From Davidsoniella eucalypti (Eukaryota; Ascomycota; Sordariomycetes; Microascales; Ceratocystidaceae), in the NCBI GenBank assembly GCA_004009845.1, contig RMBW01000042.1:186001-250000 (forward strand): DNA of 64,000 nucleotides, in the 5' to 3' direction. The position numbers were made by a program, and so were the translations under genes. Shown piece after piece: positions 12,525 through 24,800 of the stretch. The notes beneath the pieces are model-generated. The model did no database searches, had not been told where the DNA came from, and saw nothing but the letters and a program-made list of their open reading frames with translations. Position 1 is the first letter of the stretch; each line of letters starts with the position of its first letter.

Positions 12525-13269
12525 GACGAGCGGGGGTTTTGTTGTGAGATAGAAGATGAAGAAACTAGACGATTTGCGACTCGTGCTTGGATATAAAGGC
12601 GTCTTCTTCTTCTATGTATGCGACCAAGACAGCTTAACTAAAAGGCATCTAGACAGATAGCTACGATAGCTGCGCCGCCAGCTGTCAAGAGCCGAAAGTG
12701 ACAGCTGGCATTCTATACGCATCCTTCCATGTTTACATGAGTTTCAAAACAGGCTATCCTAGCGCTGTCGATAAAGTGGGGATAAAGTGGGCCTGTGCGA
12801 GGTACACGCCTGGGGGGTGATAAAAAGGAATCCCACGCTTGATATGGACGTAGCGACAAAGCTAGCTGTGGTTATTGCCGTGTAGAGCATCAATCATGTG
12901 AAGGAGGATTAGCAAAATACAACCAAACGTCGGTCCACGGCTATTGCTTGTTTGAGAAGAGAGCTCTTTCCCTGGACGAAGCTTGAGTAAGCTGCTATGA
13001 TCATTTTTGTTCTTTTTGTTCTTTTTGTTCTTTTCTTTTTCATACAGACACATACAGACACCGTTTGGGCAAATTTAATTATTATCTTTTTCTCTTTAGC
13101 CATCCATCGCCAGCCAGTCTCGCTTCTCCTTTCCAGCCACAGCTTCAAAAGCCGTTCCACACAGCTTATTTCTCTACCAAGTCTTGCCATCCAGCATATC
13201 CTTTTCTTCGGATCTTCAAATAACACCACATACAATCCAAACTAAGCCCATATATACCCCGTCGCAACC
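12525..13269. promoter_or_regulatory. Divergent promoter region, ALG2 / enoyl-CoA hydratase
   Basis: 745 bp between two start codons facing away from each other. The right half is pyrimidine-rich on the plus strand, as expected for the leader of the gene at 13270, and carries two small tandem repeats at 13004-13060. I did not find a recognisable FarA/FarB (CCTCGG) box. No coding sequence is supported. Confidence 0.55.
13004..13060. repeat. Two short tandem repeats in the 5' leader
   Basis: Three perfect copies of the 9-mer TTTTTGTTC occupy 13004-13030. Two copies of the 10-mer CATACAGACA follow at 13041-13060. Both lie in the presumed leader of the gene at 13270, within a T-rich context. They are likely slippage products. 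Confidence 0.8.
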
Positions 13270-14076
13270 ATGACTCAGCTATTCAGCATCAACATCCCCG
13301 GCCTGGGTCCTTACCCCGGCGGTTCGCTTCTGGTCACAGAACCCGCGCCTGCCGTCTACCTTCTGACTCTGACGTATGGTCCCGACAACCGCCTCGTGAC
13401 CCCCGTGTGCTCGGCGCTACTGGAGGCGCTCGATATCCTAGAAGCCCGGTACCCCATCGGCGTGGTGATCACGACATCCGGCATCCCCAAGTTCTACAGC
13501 AACGGACTCGATCTCCAGCACGCCGTCGGCACCGGCCGTGAATTCTTCGTCGACCACCTGTACAAGCTATGGCATCGCCTAGCTACCTACCCCATGCCGA
13601 CCATCGCGCTACTGCCCGGCCACGCCTTTGCCGGCGGCTTCATGACCGCCATGTACCACGACTACCGCGTGATGAGTCCCGCGCGCGGCTTCGTGTGCCT
13701 CAACGAGTTAGACTTTGGTGTTCCCCTCAAGCCGCAGATGACCCACGTCTTCCGCGAGAAGCTCAACCACGATACTTACCGCTCCCTCGTTCTCGAGGCT
13801 AAGCGTGTTTCTGGCCCCGAAGCTCAGGGCACTGGCATCGTCGACGTCCTCGGTGGTCTTAATGAGGCCCTCGAACTCGTCGCGTCTCGCAAGTTGACTG
13901 AGAAGGGTCGTACCGGTATTTACGGCCTCATGAAGCGTGAGATGTACCGTAATTTCCTCGGTATGTTGACGGCCGAGGGCTGGACTCATGAAGAGGAGCG
14001 CGAGAAGATTCTAAATGCACAGCTTGAGAGAGACTACAATTCTCGTGGCTTGCAGGCTCCCAAGTCAAGACTGTAG
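13270..14076 (+). CDS. Peroxisomal enoyl-CoA hydratase/isomerase family protein
   Basis: Single-exon 268-aa protein of the crotonase fold, which binds acyl-CoA thioesters and catalyses hydration or double-bond isomerisation in fatty-acid breakdown. Visible marks are the first oxyanion-hole region KFYSNGLDLQHAVG (about residues 76-89), the second, ALLPGHAFAGGFMTAMYHDYRVM (about 112-135, shown here in part as PGHAFAGGFM), and NELDFGVPL with a candidate catalytic Glu (about 145-153). The last three residues are SRL, a PTS1-type signal, so peroxisomal location is likely. Length and motifs fit delta3,delta2-enoyl-CoA isomerase-like proteins better than multidomain enzymes, but the exact substrate and reaction cannot be assigned. 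The stop codon faces the TBC gene across 746 bp. Confidence 0.86.
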   Translation: MTQLFSINIPGLGPYPGGSLLVTEPAPAVYLLTLTYGPDNRLVTPVCSALLEALDILEARYPIGVVITTSGIPKFYSNGLDLQHAVGTGREFFVDHLYKLWHRLATYPMPTIALLPGHAFAGGFMTAMYHDYRVMSPARGFVCLNELDFGVPLKPQMTHVFREKLNHDTYRSLVLEAKRVSGPEAQGTGIVDVLGGLNEALELVASRKLTEKGRTGIYGLMKREMYRNFLGMLTAEGWTHEEEREKILNAQLERDYNSRGLQAPKSRL

Positions 14077-14822
14077 ATTAAACTCATCGGTTTGTTTGAG
14101 TACAGGCTGCCGGTAATTTTTTTTGTATATATCGAAACCTCGATGTTGTCTGGTAACAACAGGGCAGTACAAGCGAAGATCAAAGGGAAAGAAAGTACCT
14201 CATCCCACAATTACGGCTTTTGGTTAGTCAATCACGTGTAGATTTAGTTTCAGTTTTTTTCTTCTTTTTTTTGCGCATGTAAACAAATATGCAAGACATT
14301 GTGAATCAGATGGTTGTGTAAGGTCCAAAGGTACGGTACGGATTCAAAGAATCACGATTATAAGCCATTTGGTCTATTTGAAGACATGTTTTTTTTCTTC
14401 TTTCCATTCTAGCCTAAATAAAGTTATAACAGCAGTCTAGTGAAGAATGAAACTATGAAACCTAAAGCACGATGCAAAAGTACGTTGCAACAGAAAGGAT
14501 CGACAAGCAAGTATTTGTATAAATATGATATAATAATTGAAATAGAGTAAAATAAACAGCTGTATCAGTAATCAAGCGACCGCATTGGCTTGCCGCGGGT
14601 ATCAGAAAGCAAAGCAACATTTCTAGAACAAACATCATTATGTGTAATATGCGAGTATAAGTGTGTATCCATATCGGGGTGTGTGATATCAAACAAAGAG
14701 AAAGAGGGCAGGGAGGGGGTGTTATTCAGTGTTATCTTCTCTGTTGTCGCCGCCGTCCTTTCTTCATTCTTTTCTTAACTTTAGGTGTCTTTTCCTGTGC
14801 TTTTTGTTCTCGTCGTGCGGGT
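14077..14822. other. Convergent intergenic stretch
   Basis: AT-rich DNA between two converging genes, with poly-T tracts near 14118, 14255 and 14390. It probably holds both 3' UTRs. No coding sequence is supported. Confidence 0.6.
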
Positions 14823-17800
14823 TTAGCTCGATGTCGACGGTACCGAAGATGCCGCTACAACCGCTGCTAGCCGCAATTCTCGCAGACGGAGCACTTCACG
14901 CTCGCGTTCCTGAGCCCGTCCACGCTTTTCCATGACGTCCTCGCGCTTAACAACCCTGCGCAATGCATCACTGGCTTGGACAAGGCCGTCGATGCTGATA
15001 GCGTGGTTGGTCATCTGGTGGTTTATATACGTGTATACGCCCGCAGGACCGTCGCAGCCTAGAAGCGCCGGCTCGTTGAGTTTCAACAGCGCTAGGGCAA
15101 CTTGGAATAGGAAAGTGCTGCCGTCTTGCGTACAGAGAACAACATCCCATACGCGGAACAGGGCCTCCGCAGATAGGCAGTCAGTGAAGACACTGAGGAA
15201 CCATTGGAAAGTAAGTGCCTCTAGTTCAATGCCCAGGGCGTCTAGATGAGCTGAAAGACGGGGCAGAACCGATGCGACATACTCACGCAGCACGTGCTGG
15301 TCGGCCCGCGAAGCAAGAAGCCAGTGGTCATAGTATCCCTGAGGCAGGATTTGTTCCACAATGCTAGCCAATATCCAAAAGGCGTCTTCGGCCGCCGGTG
15401 TAATCAGAAGTAAGTTGGCAGCAATCAGGTTCATACCTTGACAGTAGCCCACCTCTTTATTACGGTGAGCATACGCAAGAAGGACTTCGTTCAGTTTAGT
15501 TACACCGGGACCTTTGCGGAAGAATATGTTATCCGTAAGCGTGCGGCGGATGTCCATATCGATCTGCAACACGACCGTTTCGTCCAAGCCTTTCTCGCCC
15601 TGAGTGACGATATCATCGTAGTATCCGGGAATGCGTAGCGCAGTTGCTCCAGAGCACTCAGCCCAGATCTTGGCACGATAAGACACAGGAATGCCGCCCA
15701 GAACCAGCGTCTTGAACTCATTCCACTTAGCCCGGCCGACCTTTCCTTTGATGCCTAGACCAGCAATTCCAATCATCTCGCCATCAGCCAACTTGGTTTC
15801 AGGCAAGATGACTGCAGGTGCCTCGAATCGAGCTTCGGCGGCGGCCATAGCGGCAGCAACAGCAGCCTCTCCTTCCTTCTTACGTTCAGCGCGGACTTTC
15901 CTTAGGAAGTCGTTCCAGCGAACCGTTCGCTCCCGCTGTAAATGGTCATGCATTTCGCTAAGTTGCTTGAGAAGCAGCTTGACTGGCTCGGGATCATCGG
16001 CAGCATCAACTGCATTGCTCGCGGGGGGTGATGAGGCCGATAAAGAAGCGCTTGTTGCTGCGGTGGTTCCGGTAGCAGCACTTTCCGCAGAGGTAGAGGC
16101 TGCCGTCGTTGTGTTGGCCGTAGGAACAAAGCCTCGGATCTTGCCCTGTGTTACAGAGTTGCAACCCGATGACGATGTCGTTGCAGACGGAGATGGTGAT
16201 TTAGATGGCACAGGATCAGCACCTTCCGTCACTTCGAGCGACGGTACATTGATCGATGGGGTGTGAGCGAGTAGCTCTGTAGGGAACGTTGCGACCTTGA
16301 GAAAGTCTTGCCAGGTTGCTTTGTGGTCATCGTGGTTAGATTCTTGAGATGGAGAGATGGGGCGACTGGCGTCGCTTGCCTGTTCATCCAGATGGTTTGG
16401 CGACAGACCAGCACGAGCGTTGTTATTAGTAAGCATCTCTTTGCCGATATTCTTTTTGTCCTTTTTGCCGAGGTTTTGTGCCATGCGAGCGGCCTCCCGC
16501 TGCCTCTTCTTCCGGCGCTGATCATAGATGAAGCCATAGCGATCAGTGAGTAGATTCTCGCGGATAGCATAGCGATTATATATGTGTGTTAAAGTAGGCG
16601 GTTGTGCTTCCGGTGGCAAAATAGTGTCCATCTCGACAGGGCCGAAGTTTTCCGTTGCTCGCACCATATCTGTCGCCGAGCCCGGCGGGCTGTTTTTCAT
16701 GCTATCCCATCGTTCAGGCAAAGCACTTCTAGTCGGAACAGGAATAGGCGCGGCTCCGTTGCGGCGCATAGAGGCCGTGCCGCCTGCAGCAGACTTGGTG
16801 GAATTTAGAGATGCGATTGAGCCTTTGGGTGCAAGTTGCATCGACAACGCTCTGGCTGCAGGCGATGGTCGGGCTTTAGCCGTGTTTGTGTGAACTGCCA
16901 GGTTCGCAGCTGCATTTCTAGTACGGCCACGTGGCGGGTCGGATTCACGAACTGAGCCTGAGCCTCCACCAACAACCAGCCGCAGAGCAAAACTAGCCAG
17001 GGACGTTTTGTGAGACGCCTCGCTCTGCATAGTGCTGATGCTAACATTCGATGACCGGCTTGGCGATCTTACAGAGCTCCCGGGTACTGGAGACTCTGAA
17101 GAGCCATCATCAGGCGGGTTGAAAAGCCCATCTTGTAGCGGCGGTCGTTTATCAGTTCCACGAGGTTTTGCACCACCCGGAGAATCCTCCTTCCTTGATG
17201 TTCCGCCCCAAAGCAAGTCTTTCCAGCCTCTAATCGTGCCTTTTGATGCCATGTGCTGATGAGTACCCCCCATCACAGATGGTAGGACAGAACTTGATGT
17301 AGCGCGAATTGTAGCATCTTTGCTTGATTCGTTAATCACATTGCTGTCCATAGCATCGCTCATCATGTCCGACAACATGCTAGTCGGCTGGGTTTTGGAG
17401 GTCTCGGGATCGCGCATCTCAGCTTCAACAGCTTTGAGGCGTTGCTCAAGCTCAAGATTTGAGAGGCCACTCTCGCGGCAGATGCGTCGAAGTGCACGCT
17501 CACGTTCCTCGGCACGCCTCCGGGCCATTGACATCTGGAGATCTCTTGTGGCAAGGTCCTCAGCAATCTGACGCACAAGACTAACAGCGCCATGTCGTGC
17601 TATGAGACGCTCGATGTGCTCGTCGTCGGCTAGATGCAAAGCTCCCGGAATCTTTTGTACAGCAATGGGGTCGTCCTCGAACAAGCCACGCGGTTCCACA
17701 CTATTCGGTATCACCCGGGTAAGATTCTCGACAATCGAAGCAGAGGACGTGTTTGCCGTGGTCGTGATTGGTTGGGCCGGGGTTGTAGAGGGCATGATGC

Positions 17801-18338
17801 CAGAGCTTATCCCAAAGCGATCACGTGAGCATGAGCGGTCTTTACGGCTGCGAGGGGGCTCGATGGCGCTTTTTGTCCGTGGCATTGACGGTGGACGTAT
17901 AAGCGACGCCTTTCCCTTGATTCGAGGCTCGAGAGGACTCTTCACAGGGCTTCCATCGCCTCCAGCGCTACTCAGCTCCCCGCCAATGCTGCCGAACTCG
18001 AAAACGTCGCCTTCGAGCCGCGGGGACTCGCCCGAGAACGACGGAAATGAAGTTAGGCTCTTGTCACTATTAGTCGTGGATGCCGAAGTGACTGACTGCT
18101 GGATTCCCATTCCAGGTCGTCTCCGTGTGCGCGCCGATCGATGGCTTTGCGACGATGCAGTGCTATGAGTCGAGATGGATCGCTCGAGGCCAATGGCGGT
18201 CGTCGGAGTCGAGGCCGCCGAAGAAGGCGTGGCGCACGGCGAGCTTGCGGGTACAGATGACGACATCGTGATAGCAAGAACGCGACGTGGGCTAGCAGCA
18301 GAAGCGCCAGAAGCCCTGGTGGTCGCCATTTTTGCCAT
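14823..18338 (-). CDS. TBC-domain Rab GTPase-activating protein
   Basis: 1171-aa, apparently intronless. TBC proteins speed GTP hydrolysis by Rab GTPases in membrane traffic. The TBC domain covers about residues 865-1115: WNEFKTLVLGGIPVSYRAKIW opens it (first 20: WNEFKTLVLGGIPVSYRAKI). The arginine-finger motif is IDMDIRRTL (near 926), the glutamine-finger motif is GYCQGMN (near 961), and FQWFLSVFTDCL with RVWDVVL follow. Both catalytic residues are therefore present. The N-terminal two thirds is Ser/Pro/Ala-rich and probably disordered. A charged coiled-coil-like stretch (about 259-310, Arg/Glu-rich) and another basic-acidic patch just before the TBC domain stand out. The C-terminus is a charged helix. 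I cannot name the target Rab or the yeast orthologue (Gyp/Msb3 group possible). The start is the first of two ATGs three codons apart. Confidence 0.92.
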   Translation of the reverse strand: MAKMATTRASGASAASPRRVLAITMSSSVPASSPCATPSSAASTPTTAIGLERSISTHSTASSQSHRSARTRRRPGMGIQQSVTSASTTNSDKSLTSFPSFSGESPRLEGDVFEFGSIGGELSSAGGDGSPVKSPLEPRIKGKASLIRPPSMPRTKSAIEPPRSRKDRSCSRDRFGISSGIMPSTTPAQPITTTANTSSASIVENLTRVIPNSVEPRGLFEDDPIAVQKIPGALHLADDEHIERLIARHGAVSLVRQIAEDLATRDLQMSMARRRAEERERALRRICRESGLSNLELEQRLKAVEAEMRDPETSKTQPTSMLSDMMSDAMDSNVINESSKDATIRATSSSVLPSVMGGTHQHMASKGTIRGWKDLLWGGTSRKEDSPGGAKPRGTDKRPPLQDGLFNPPDDGSSESPVPGSSVRSPSRSSNVSISTMQSEASHKTSLASFALRLVVGGGSGSVRESDPPRGRTRNAAANLAVHTNTAKARPSPAARALSMQLAPKGSIASLNSTKSAAGGTASMRRNGAAPIPVPTRSALPERWDSMKNSPPGSATDMVRATENFGPVEMDTILPPEAQPPTLTHIYNRYAIRENLLTDRYGFIYDQRRKKRQREAARMAQNLGKKDKKNIGKEMLTNNNARAGLSPNHLDEQASDASRPISPSQESNHDDHKATWQDFLKVATFPTELLAHTPSINVPSLEVTEGADPVPSKSPSPSATTSSSGCNSVTQGKIRGFVPTANTTTAASTSAESAATGTTAATSASLSASSPPASNAVDAADDPEPVKLLLKQLSEMHDHLQRERTVRWNDFLRKVRAERKKEGEAAVAAAMAAAEARFEAPAVILPETKLADGEMIGIAGLGIKGKVGRAKWNEFKTLVLGGIPVSYRAKIWAECSGATALRIPGYYDDIVTQGEKGLDETVVLQIDMDIRRTLTDNIFFRKGPGVTKLNEVLLAYAHRNKEVGYCQGMNLIAANLLLITPAAEDAFWILASIVEQILPQGYYDHWLLASRADQHVLREYVASVLPRLSAHLDALGIELEALTFQWFLSVFTDCLSAEALFRVWDVVLCTQDGSTFLFQVALALLKLNEPALLGCDGPAGVYTYINHQMTNHAISIDGLVQASDALRRVVKREDVMEKRGRAQEREREVLRLRELRLAAVVAASSVPSTSS

Positions 18339-21300
18339 CGCGCGATGACGCTCGTATTGATTATCAAGTGTGTTTTTCGGGTGGTCGAGGATATAGTGTG
18401 GATAAGCGAGCAGCTGGAATTGTGTATGATATCGATGTTTAGACTATATTTGATTATCGGCGTGCCAAGGCCAGCATAATAGAAACTCGGAAATCTGGTG
18501 TGGTGGCAAGCGTGGCAATGGCTCCCGCTATCGATGAAAAAACGGCTAGTTGTTATGTATGTATATGATACGGATGGTCTTAAGATCAGGTGGATCCAAA
18601 GGGCTGAACGACGGCCGTCCAGAGTCCAATAACTCGAGCGAAACCCAGTGAGGAGCTAGGCAAGCGAACGAAGCGGAGAGGAAGGCCAGAGAAGGTGCGA
18701 ATGCAACCGTGCGTTTCGTTTCGTTTGAGGTGGCGATGAGATTCAAGCAAGGAACCTAGAAAGAGAAACAGACAGACAAACGCCAACGAAACGGCACAGA
18801 AAAACAAGACGCAATTCAGCAGCAAATGATGGGGATTTGATGGGCAAAATATGTGGATGGTCAAGGCATACATATCATCTTGTTAAAGGGAAAGAGAAAC
18901 GCAGAGAGTCTGGGACTCAGAAATGCAGTTGCCCAGATCAAATATCTGGTTTGCCAGAAAGGGGATGCACGCTAAGCACTCGCTGGTATGAAGCGAGCTA
19001 GCTCTCAATAGTAATAGCTAGCTAGCCAGCCGGCAGTTGCCTCAGCCCATGATCTAAGTACTAGCACTCAAAATTTGATTCCTTTTTGTTTCTTTTCTTT
19101 TCCTTTTCTTCCCCAGTCATCTGGAGGCCACAAGTGACTTAATTACCTGCATCAAAGATGCAATAAGTGTCCTGCAGGCGTTGACCGAAGGCCTGTCAGA
19201 AAAAGCATGCTCCAGCTACTGCAAGCAAATCTTGCAGTTGCCGGCGTGGGCTAAATTGATTTCGCTTGAGCAAGCCTTCCTTTTTAAGTTGGTTGTCTTT
19301 TAAAGACTGTCTGGAGCCAGGATCTAAAATAAGAGTGTAAGAGAGATGGGACAGGTTTATAATTTGTTTACAACAACTGAGTACATAGAGATATTGTATC
19401 CCAATCACCGAGAGTAATTTTGGCGGTTTGCTGAGAAGTAACAATGGCATTTCAATTGAATATCGTCATACAGCCAAGTCACTTCATCATCTACGTAGCG
19501 CACTCTGACCCAACCCCAAGCTACAATCTAAGATCCATAGCTGGTCGCACTACGTCGGCTTGACATGGCTGTTCTCACCGTCGATCTTCATTGTTCTCAG
19601 GACTCTACTACCAAATATTATCCGACTTTTGAAGCCCAAAATATCGTGCGTCATGTCCAAGAGTTTCTGGTCCAGCTTCACCCCATACATATACAGCAGG
19701 AAAAAAGCCCCATTTCTTCTCCTGCTTACCTTAGACCGGGCTGCAGCTTCTTATTTATTTGTTCATCATTTTACGTCTTTATGGTTGTAGCTTCCTAGGC
19801 TCAGCTGAGTTGACTCCTTGTTTATACATAACCCTTGTATGTCTATCTAACCCTATAACATACCACAAATACATCGACGTCACTTTGCATCGAATGACAC
19901 CTTATTGTTCCCCTCTAGCTTGTACTTTTCACGCTTTGACAGTTCCCCTTCATTAACTCAAATCTTGAGGTTAGACTTTATCAAGCCAGCTAAGACATTC
20001 GATCATTTCTCTTAATCGATTCACGTTGTTACAAGATTGGCTCCTACATGGGAGATGAAATGCTTAAGCACTACGTCTTGTCCTAATCGCCGCGGGAAAT
20101 TCATGGGCAATATGGCTACATGTAGCTAATTAAAGCTTGGAAAGACGACTGGGAAGTGCTTGGAAAACATAAACATAATACAGTCTTCTCGGCCTCTCTT
20201 TCGTGACTTCTTCCCTGGTAAAAACTCACTGAAGTACTCTATCTTGATCTATATCGGTCTTTTGCTTCTCGCCTACCCCCTTCAATGGGTCTTTGACTTA
20301 AATTTTTTCGCCACTCCACAAACTCTCCCTTTATATGATCTTTGGTATCTCGCTGATTAAACTACCATGCCTTTATTTGTCTAGGTATGGTTGTTTGTAT
20401 TTGGGTTCTAGATATATGTATGTACTTCAGAATCTACTTCATCCGGTCTTGCAGCAATTTTCAATCTGTCACACGACTGCATAGCTTTGCTCACAAGGTT
20501 TGTGGCTATAAAAGTACATTTGAGTTTGTTATTATTAACGAGCGCGGGAGTTGGGCCAATAAAATTGGACGCGGCTCCCACCCATCACCTTAAGGGACGT
20601 GTCTATCTACTAGTGAATAATCAAGAAATAAGAAATGCTATTTACGTACAAATATAGTAGCTTTATTGTTATTGATCAGCACTTGTGAGATATGGGGTTG
20701 AAAACGATACGGCCCTTATACACGGTAGATACTCTCATGTATTCTAAGAGCAGTTATTCATAGTATATTAGATATTGAGTTGACCTTCTAGTCCTATGTT
20801 TATAATGAAGTGCAAAATGATAGAAGCACGTGCTACATATGAGAAGATAGCCCATGATTATTATAATAAGTTAAATACATATATAATGATGTGGCATTAG
20901 TTCAAAAATTAAAAGGTCGTCATCGTGATTAACAAGATGTGTTTATTTGTTTGTTGTACGATAAAAACACCAGGTAGCCAACCCTAGAACCCTCTCTTGG
21001 CCTCAAAGCTGGACCCTAAAAAGTCATAAGAGACGCTTGAATCTATGCGCACCTGCGTTTGCTGACTCGGGAGTTGGTTGGAAGGTGACATCAACCCACC
21101 ACTTCCACCCGGAACATGCCGTCGTATTGCTGGGAAACAACTAGTTGGTAGACGTAAAAGAGTAATACAATACAATACAATATCCCATAATGGAAAAAAG
21201 AGAAACTAGAAAACATGTTGAAAAACAGCAACACAAGAAGAAAAGGGTACGAAAAACAAATGAAAACGCATGACAGGGAATTGTTATGATAAAATTCATG

Positions 21301-21812
21301 GACTGTCCAATGGTAAACCAGCAAGAGATAAAAAGGGAACTAGCCCTCTGAATGATATCAGACTTATCTCCCCTTCGCCAGTAACTATGTGACCTTTGAT
21401 AGACCACGATGCTAAACGTGATGCCTTGCTATGTATCTTCAACAAAAACTGCTTGTATAGCACCGTTTGTTTTGTTTCTGCACAAATGACTAACAAAACA
21501 AAACAATCTCAACTTTTTACGGGTAACAGGAAGAAAAAAATATTCCAACCAAAGAAGGCATCTGTATATACTTGATACTTGATGAAGAAAGAAGAGATAT
21601 CACCAGACTACTAGATACATGTATTTTTGTTTCCTACTAAGAAAATATGGACTATAAAAAAAGGTGAAGTCTATCAAATATGAAAATGCATAACATGTGC
21701 GTTCTTAACAATGAAAGTTTTTTTGTTTTACTTTTGAATAAGAATTTTGGGGGGTTCCCGCAACTCCAAAACATTAGGCATTACTTTGACGGGAATCCGA
21801 TATGAAAATAGA
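18339..21812. other. 3.5-kb intergenic stretch
   Basis: Lies between the TBC gene start and the end of the Cdc11 gene, both minus strand. The part from 18339 to about 19100 is likely the TBC promoter and leader. There is a TAGC-rich patch near 19015-19030. The region 20600-21000 is strongly AT-rich. The only short frame with a good start is an ATG at 19565 (77 codons); it has no recognisable motif and I do not call it a gene. Confidence 0.5.
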
Positions 21813-24800
21813 TCAGGTAGAAGGAATAAGGCTCAAACTGCCCAATTCATGTACAAGTTCCTCTGATACTTTGTCTTGCCCCAAAACCTCTGTCCTGTTA
21901 AACTCCAACCCGTCAAGCACCTTGAGGCGCGTACAACATCCCACAAGAACCATCTGGTATAACCGTCTGCGCATTTTGGTGACTTTGTCTAACCGGGTGG
22001 CAAACGCACGATCACGTTCGGGGTCTAGATCGGCCAGCGAGAATGGATCGGGCATATCGCACTTCGATAGAGAGAGAACTTGCATAGTTGGTGGGTAGAA
22101 GCCCAAAGTCATTGGGTTGTCGCGTAGGTCAATGCGACCAATGTGAGGAAATTCGGTGAGTAGGCGCATGATTAGAGTCGCGTCGGACAGTCTGTTGCCT
22201 GCAGCTAATAAGCGCTTTACACGCGGAATAAACATAAGCGGCAGGAGATCTTGTAGCGCGTTGAAGTTGACATTGATAGTACGCAGATTGGGCATGCACT
22301 GTCCAAGATGAGGCGGCAAAGACTGAAGGCCGCAATTGGCCAGCTCAAGGAGTTGAAGGTTGAGGAAGTCAACAGGCGGCTCAAAGGTCTCGATGGCATT
22401 TCCAGATAGGAACAACTTGCGGACTTCGTAGGCATGGGCCAGAAATGAGAGGTTGAGTGGTTCGTCACCACGTTGCTCTCGTAAAGAAAGGCTATCAAGA
22501 TGGCGCGCGTAGTGGGAGCTAGAAAGCTCAACAATGCGATTCCGGTCGGCATGAAGGACACGCAAGCTTCCAAGGTAGCGTAGGTCCAGATTTGAAATAT
22601 CGTTGTCGCCAAGCTCGAGAACGCGAAGGCCCGGCATCTTGGCAGATATACGGAACTCTGTTAGACAATTATTTTGAAGCTTTAGAACTGAGAGTGCAGG
22701 TAGAGCTTCAAGATTCCGGACACTGCAAATCTTGTTGTTTGCAACATCAAGTTCTCCCAGTCGCTCAAACATGCAGTTAGCAAAGTCGAGCTCCTCAATA
22801 TTGTTGCCGCGAGCCCGGATACTCAATAGGCCGTCATGGTTCCCGAGACCCTCTAGACTAGTCAGCTGATTGTTGTCGACACGAATGCTACGAAGATGTA
22901 CCAAGTTCTTCAAGGCCGAAAGACTCTTAAGCTCGTTGTTGGAAAGATCAAGGTACTGTAGATTCATGAGGTGGTCCCAGGATGCCATTTCGGTGATGTT
23001 ATTCTTGGTGGCCTTCAACTGGCGCAAACCCGATGGCACTCCATCAAGATGGGTCAATGAGTTGCTAGATACATCCAGCTTGACTAGGCGACCGCAGAAT
23101 TCGTCTAGCATATGAAGGCTGCTAAGACGGTTTCCATGCAGATCCAAGTCCTCGAGATCCTCCCAGAAAGTGACCGAGGGTTCGGTCTCTGTGAGGCGTT
23201 CAACAAGATCACGGACAGTGATGGACATGACACGTTTTGACCCGTCGCCAGTTTGAAGATGGCGCTCTCCAATAACGTAGCTGACTTCAAGGGCGTAAGA
23301 TTCCTCTGCATGCATGGTAAATTCGGACAGTGGACTTAGAGAGTACCGTCCCACGTTCCTCGCGATGGTAGCACTATCGTTGCCCATGTGAGGGTGAGGG
23401 CTGCGCTGCATAATTCTATGTGCCGGAGTAGTGACTAAGAAACTGAGACTTGCATTGGCCCTGCGCTCTGCAGCGGCAGACGCTGAGGGGTGTTCAACAA
23501 GACTGGTTTCCAAGATGGTGAGTTGCTTAGCCTCGTCATAATCACGGTCATGGTGATCATTGCCACTGTTACCATTGCTGCTATCCTCCTCACGCTCATC
23601 GATGCGAGAGACGGGGCGGGGAACAAAAGCAAGGCGAGTAATGGAAGTTTTCCGTGATAAAGGCCGTGAATTCGTATTGTTGCCCATCTTGCGCAGCGAT
23701 GGTTTTAGGGCAGACTTTGCGGCGGAACCGGGCGTGCCAGGTGCTGAATTATCGAGGCCATGAGATGTATTGGGCGGTGCCGGTGGCAGATTCCACCGAG
23801 AGTCATCCTCGCTGCCTGGGGAGATATCGCGTATGATTGAGGCAACGGGAGAGGAGAACGAGATAGCGTTCCTCTTTTTGGCCGAGTTAGACAATGGAGG
23901 ATGTGACGGTGCCGAGTCCTGCGCTGGCGTTTGTTGTTGGACTACCGTCGGTTGGGATACAGGCCGCTTAGAAGGCAATTGGGCTTGGCGCTCAGGGCTT
24001 AATGATCCACTTGGTGATCGGCTACCAAGCTTGGCAAACTCGTCTATGGCCCGAGGAGACATGTTATCGCCCACAGCCGTATCAGGTGAGAAGGTAACAA
24101 AGCCCTTCGTGGGCTTGTTTCCAGATGGCGTTTTGGAGGGGGAAGAGTTAGGCTCGATAAAGCGCTGCTCTTGTTCACCAGCTGCTCCAGTGCCTAGCTG
24201 CAGGTTACGCATCTCGATGGTCAGGTCAACGGATAGATCAGGGATGCTACCGAATGGGTCTTCTTCACTATCATCCGCTAACGGCTGGACCAGTCTAAGT
24301 GAGTGACGGTCATAATTCGAAGAGGTTGCTCTCAAATCTGAGGCTGGCATAGATATATACGAATGAGACTCTTTGCGCTTGACCCATATCTTCTTCTCTC
24401 GATCGAGGAACATATTACCAACCTGGTCCGGGATGAGGTGGGCAATACTCTCTGGTGCAATTGTTTTCTTAGAGTCTGATGTGCGAGAGGATGTCGTGTT
24501 GGACAAGGATGTCCTCGAACCATGAGATGGGAACTCATCGGCGCGCTGGTTGTTGGCCAGGACATCTGCTGGCATATCGGGGTTACGAGTGATCTGAATG
24601 TTAGGTGGATCACTGAACTGCGCGCCATCAGGCAGATCCGCCAAACTAAAGCGGCTGCTTTTCCGCTGCGCATTGTTCGTTTTCGTCGATGTCCGAGGTT
24701 CAGGCTTCTGTGCCTGTCGTTTAATATCATTCTGCTTCAGCTGCAGCTCTAGGAGCTGCTGCAGCTCTTGTGCTTCCTTAATTGCTTCGTTTGCTTGGCT

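Noticed and set aside
19565..19798. 77-codon frame with a good start context
   Set aside because: Composition is protein-like for the first 50 codons, but there is no motif, no supported splice partner and the end is hydrophobic low-complexity; not enough to call a gene.
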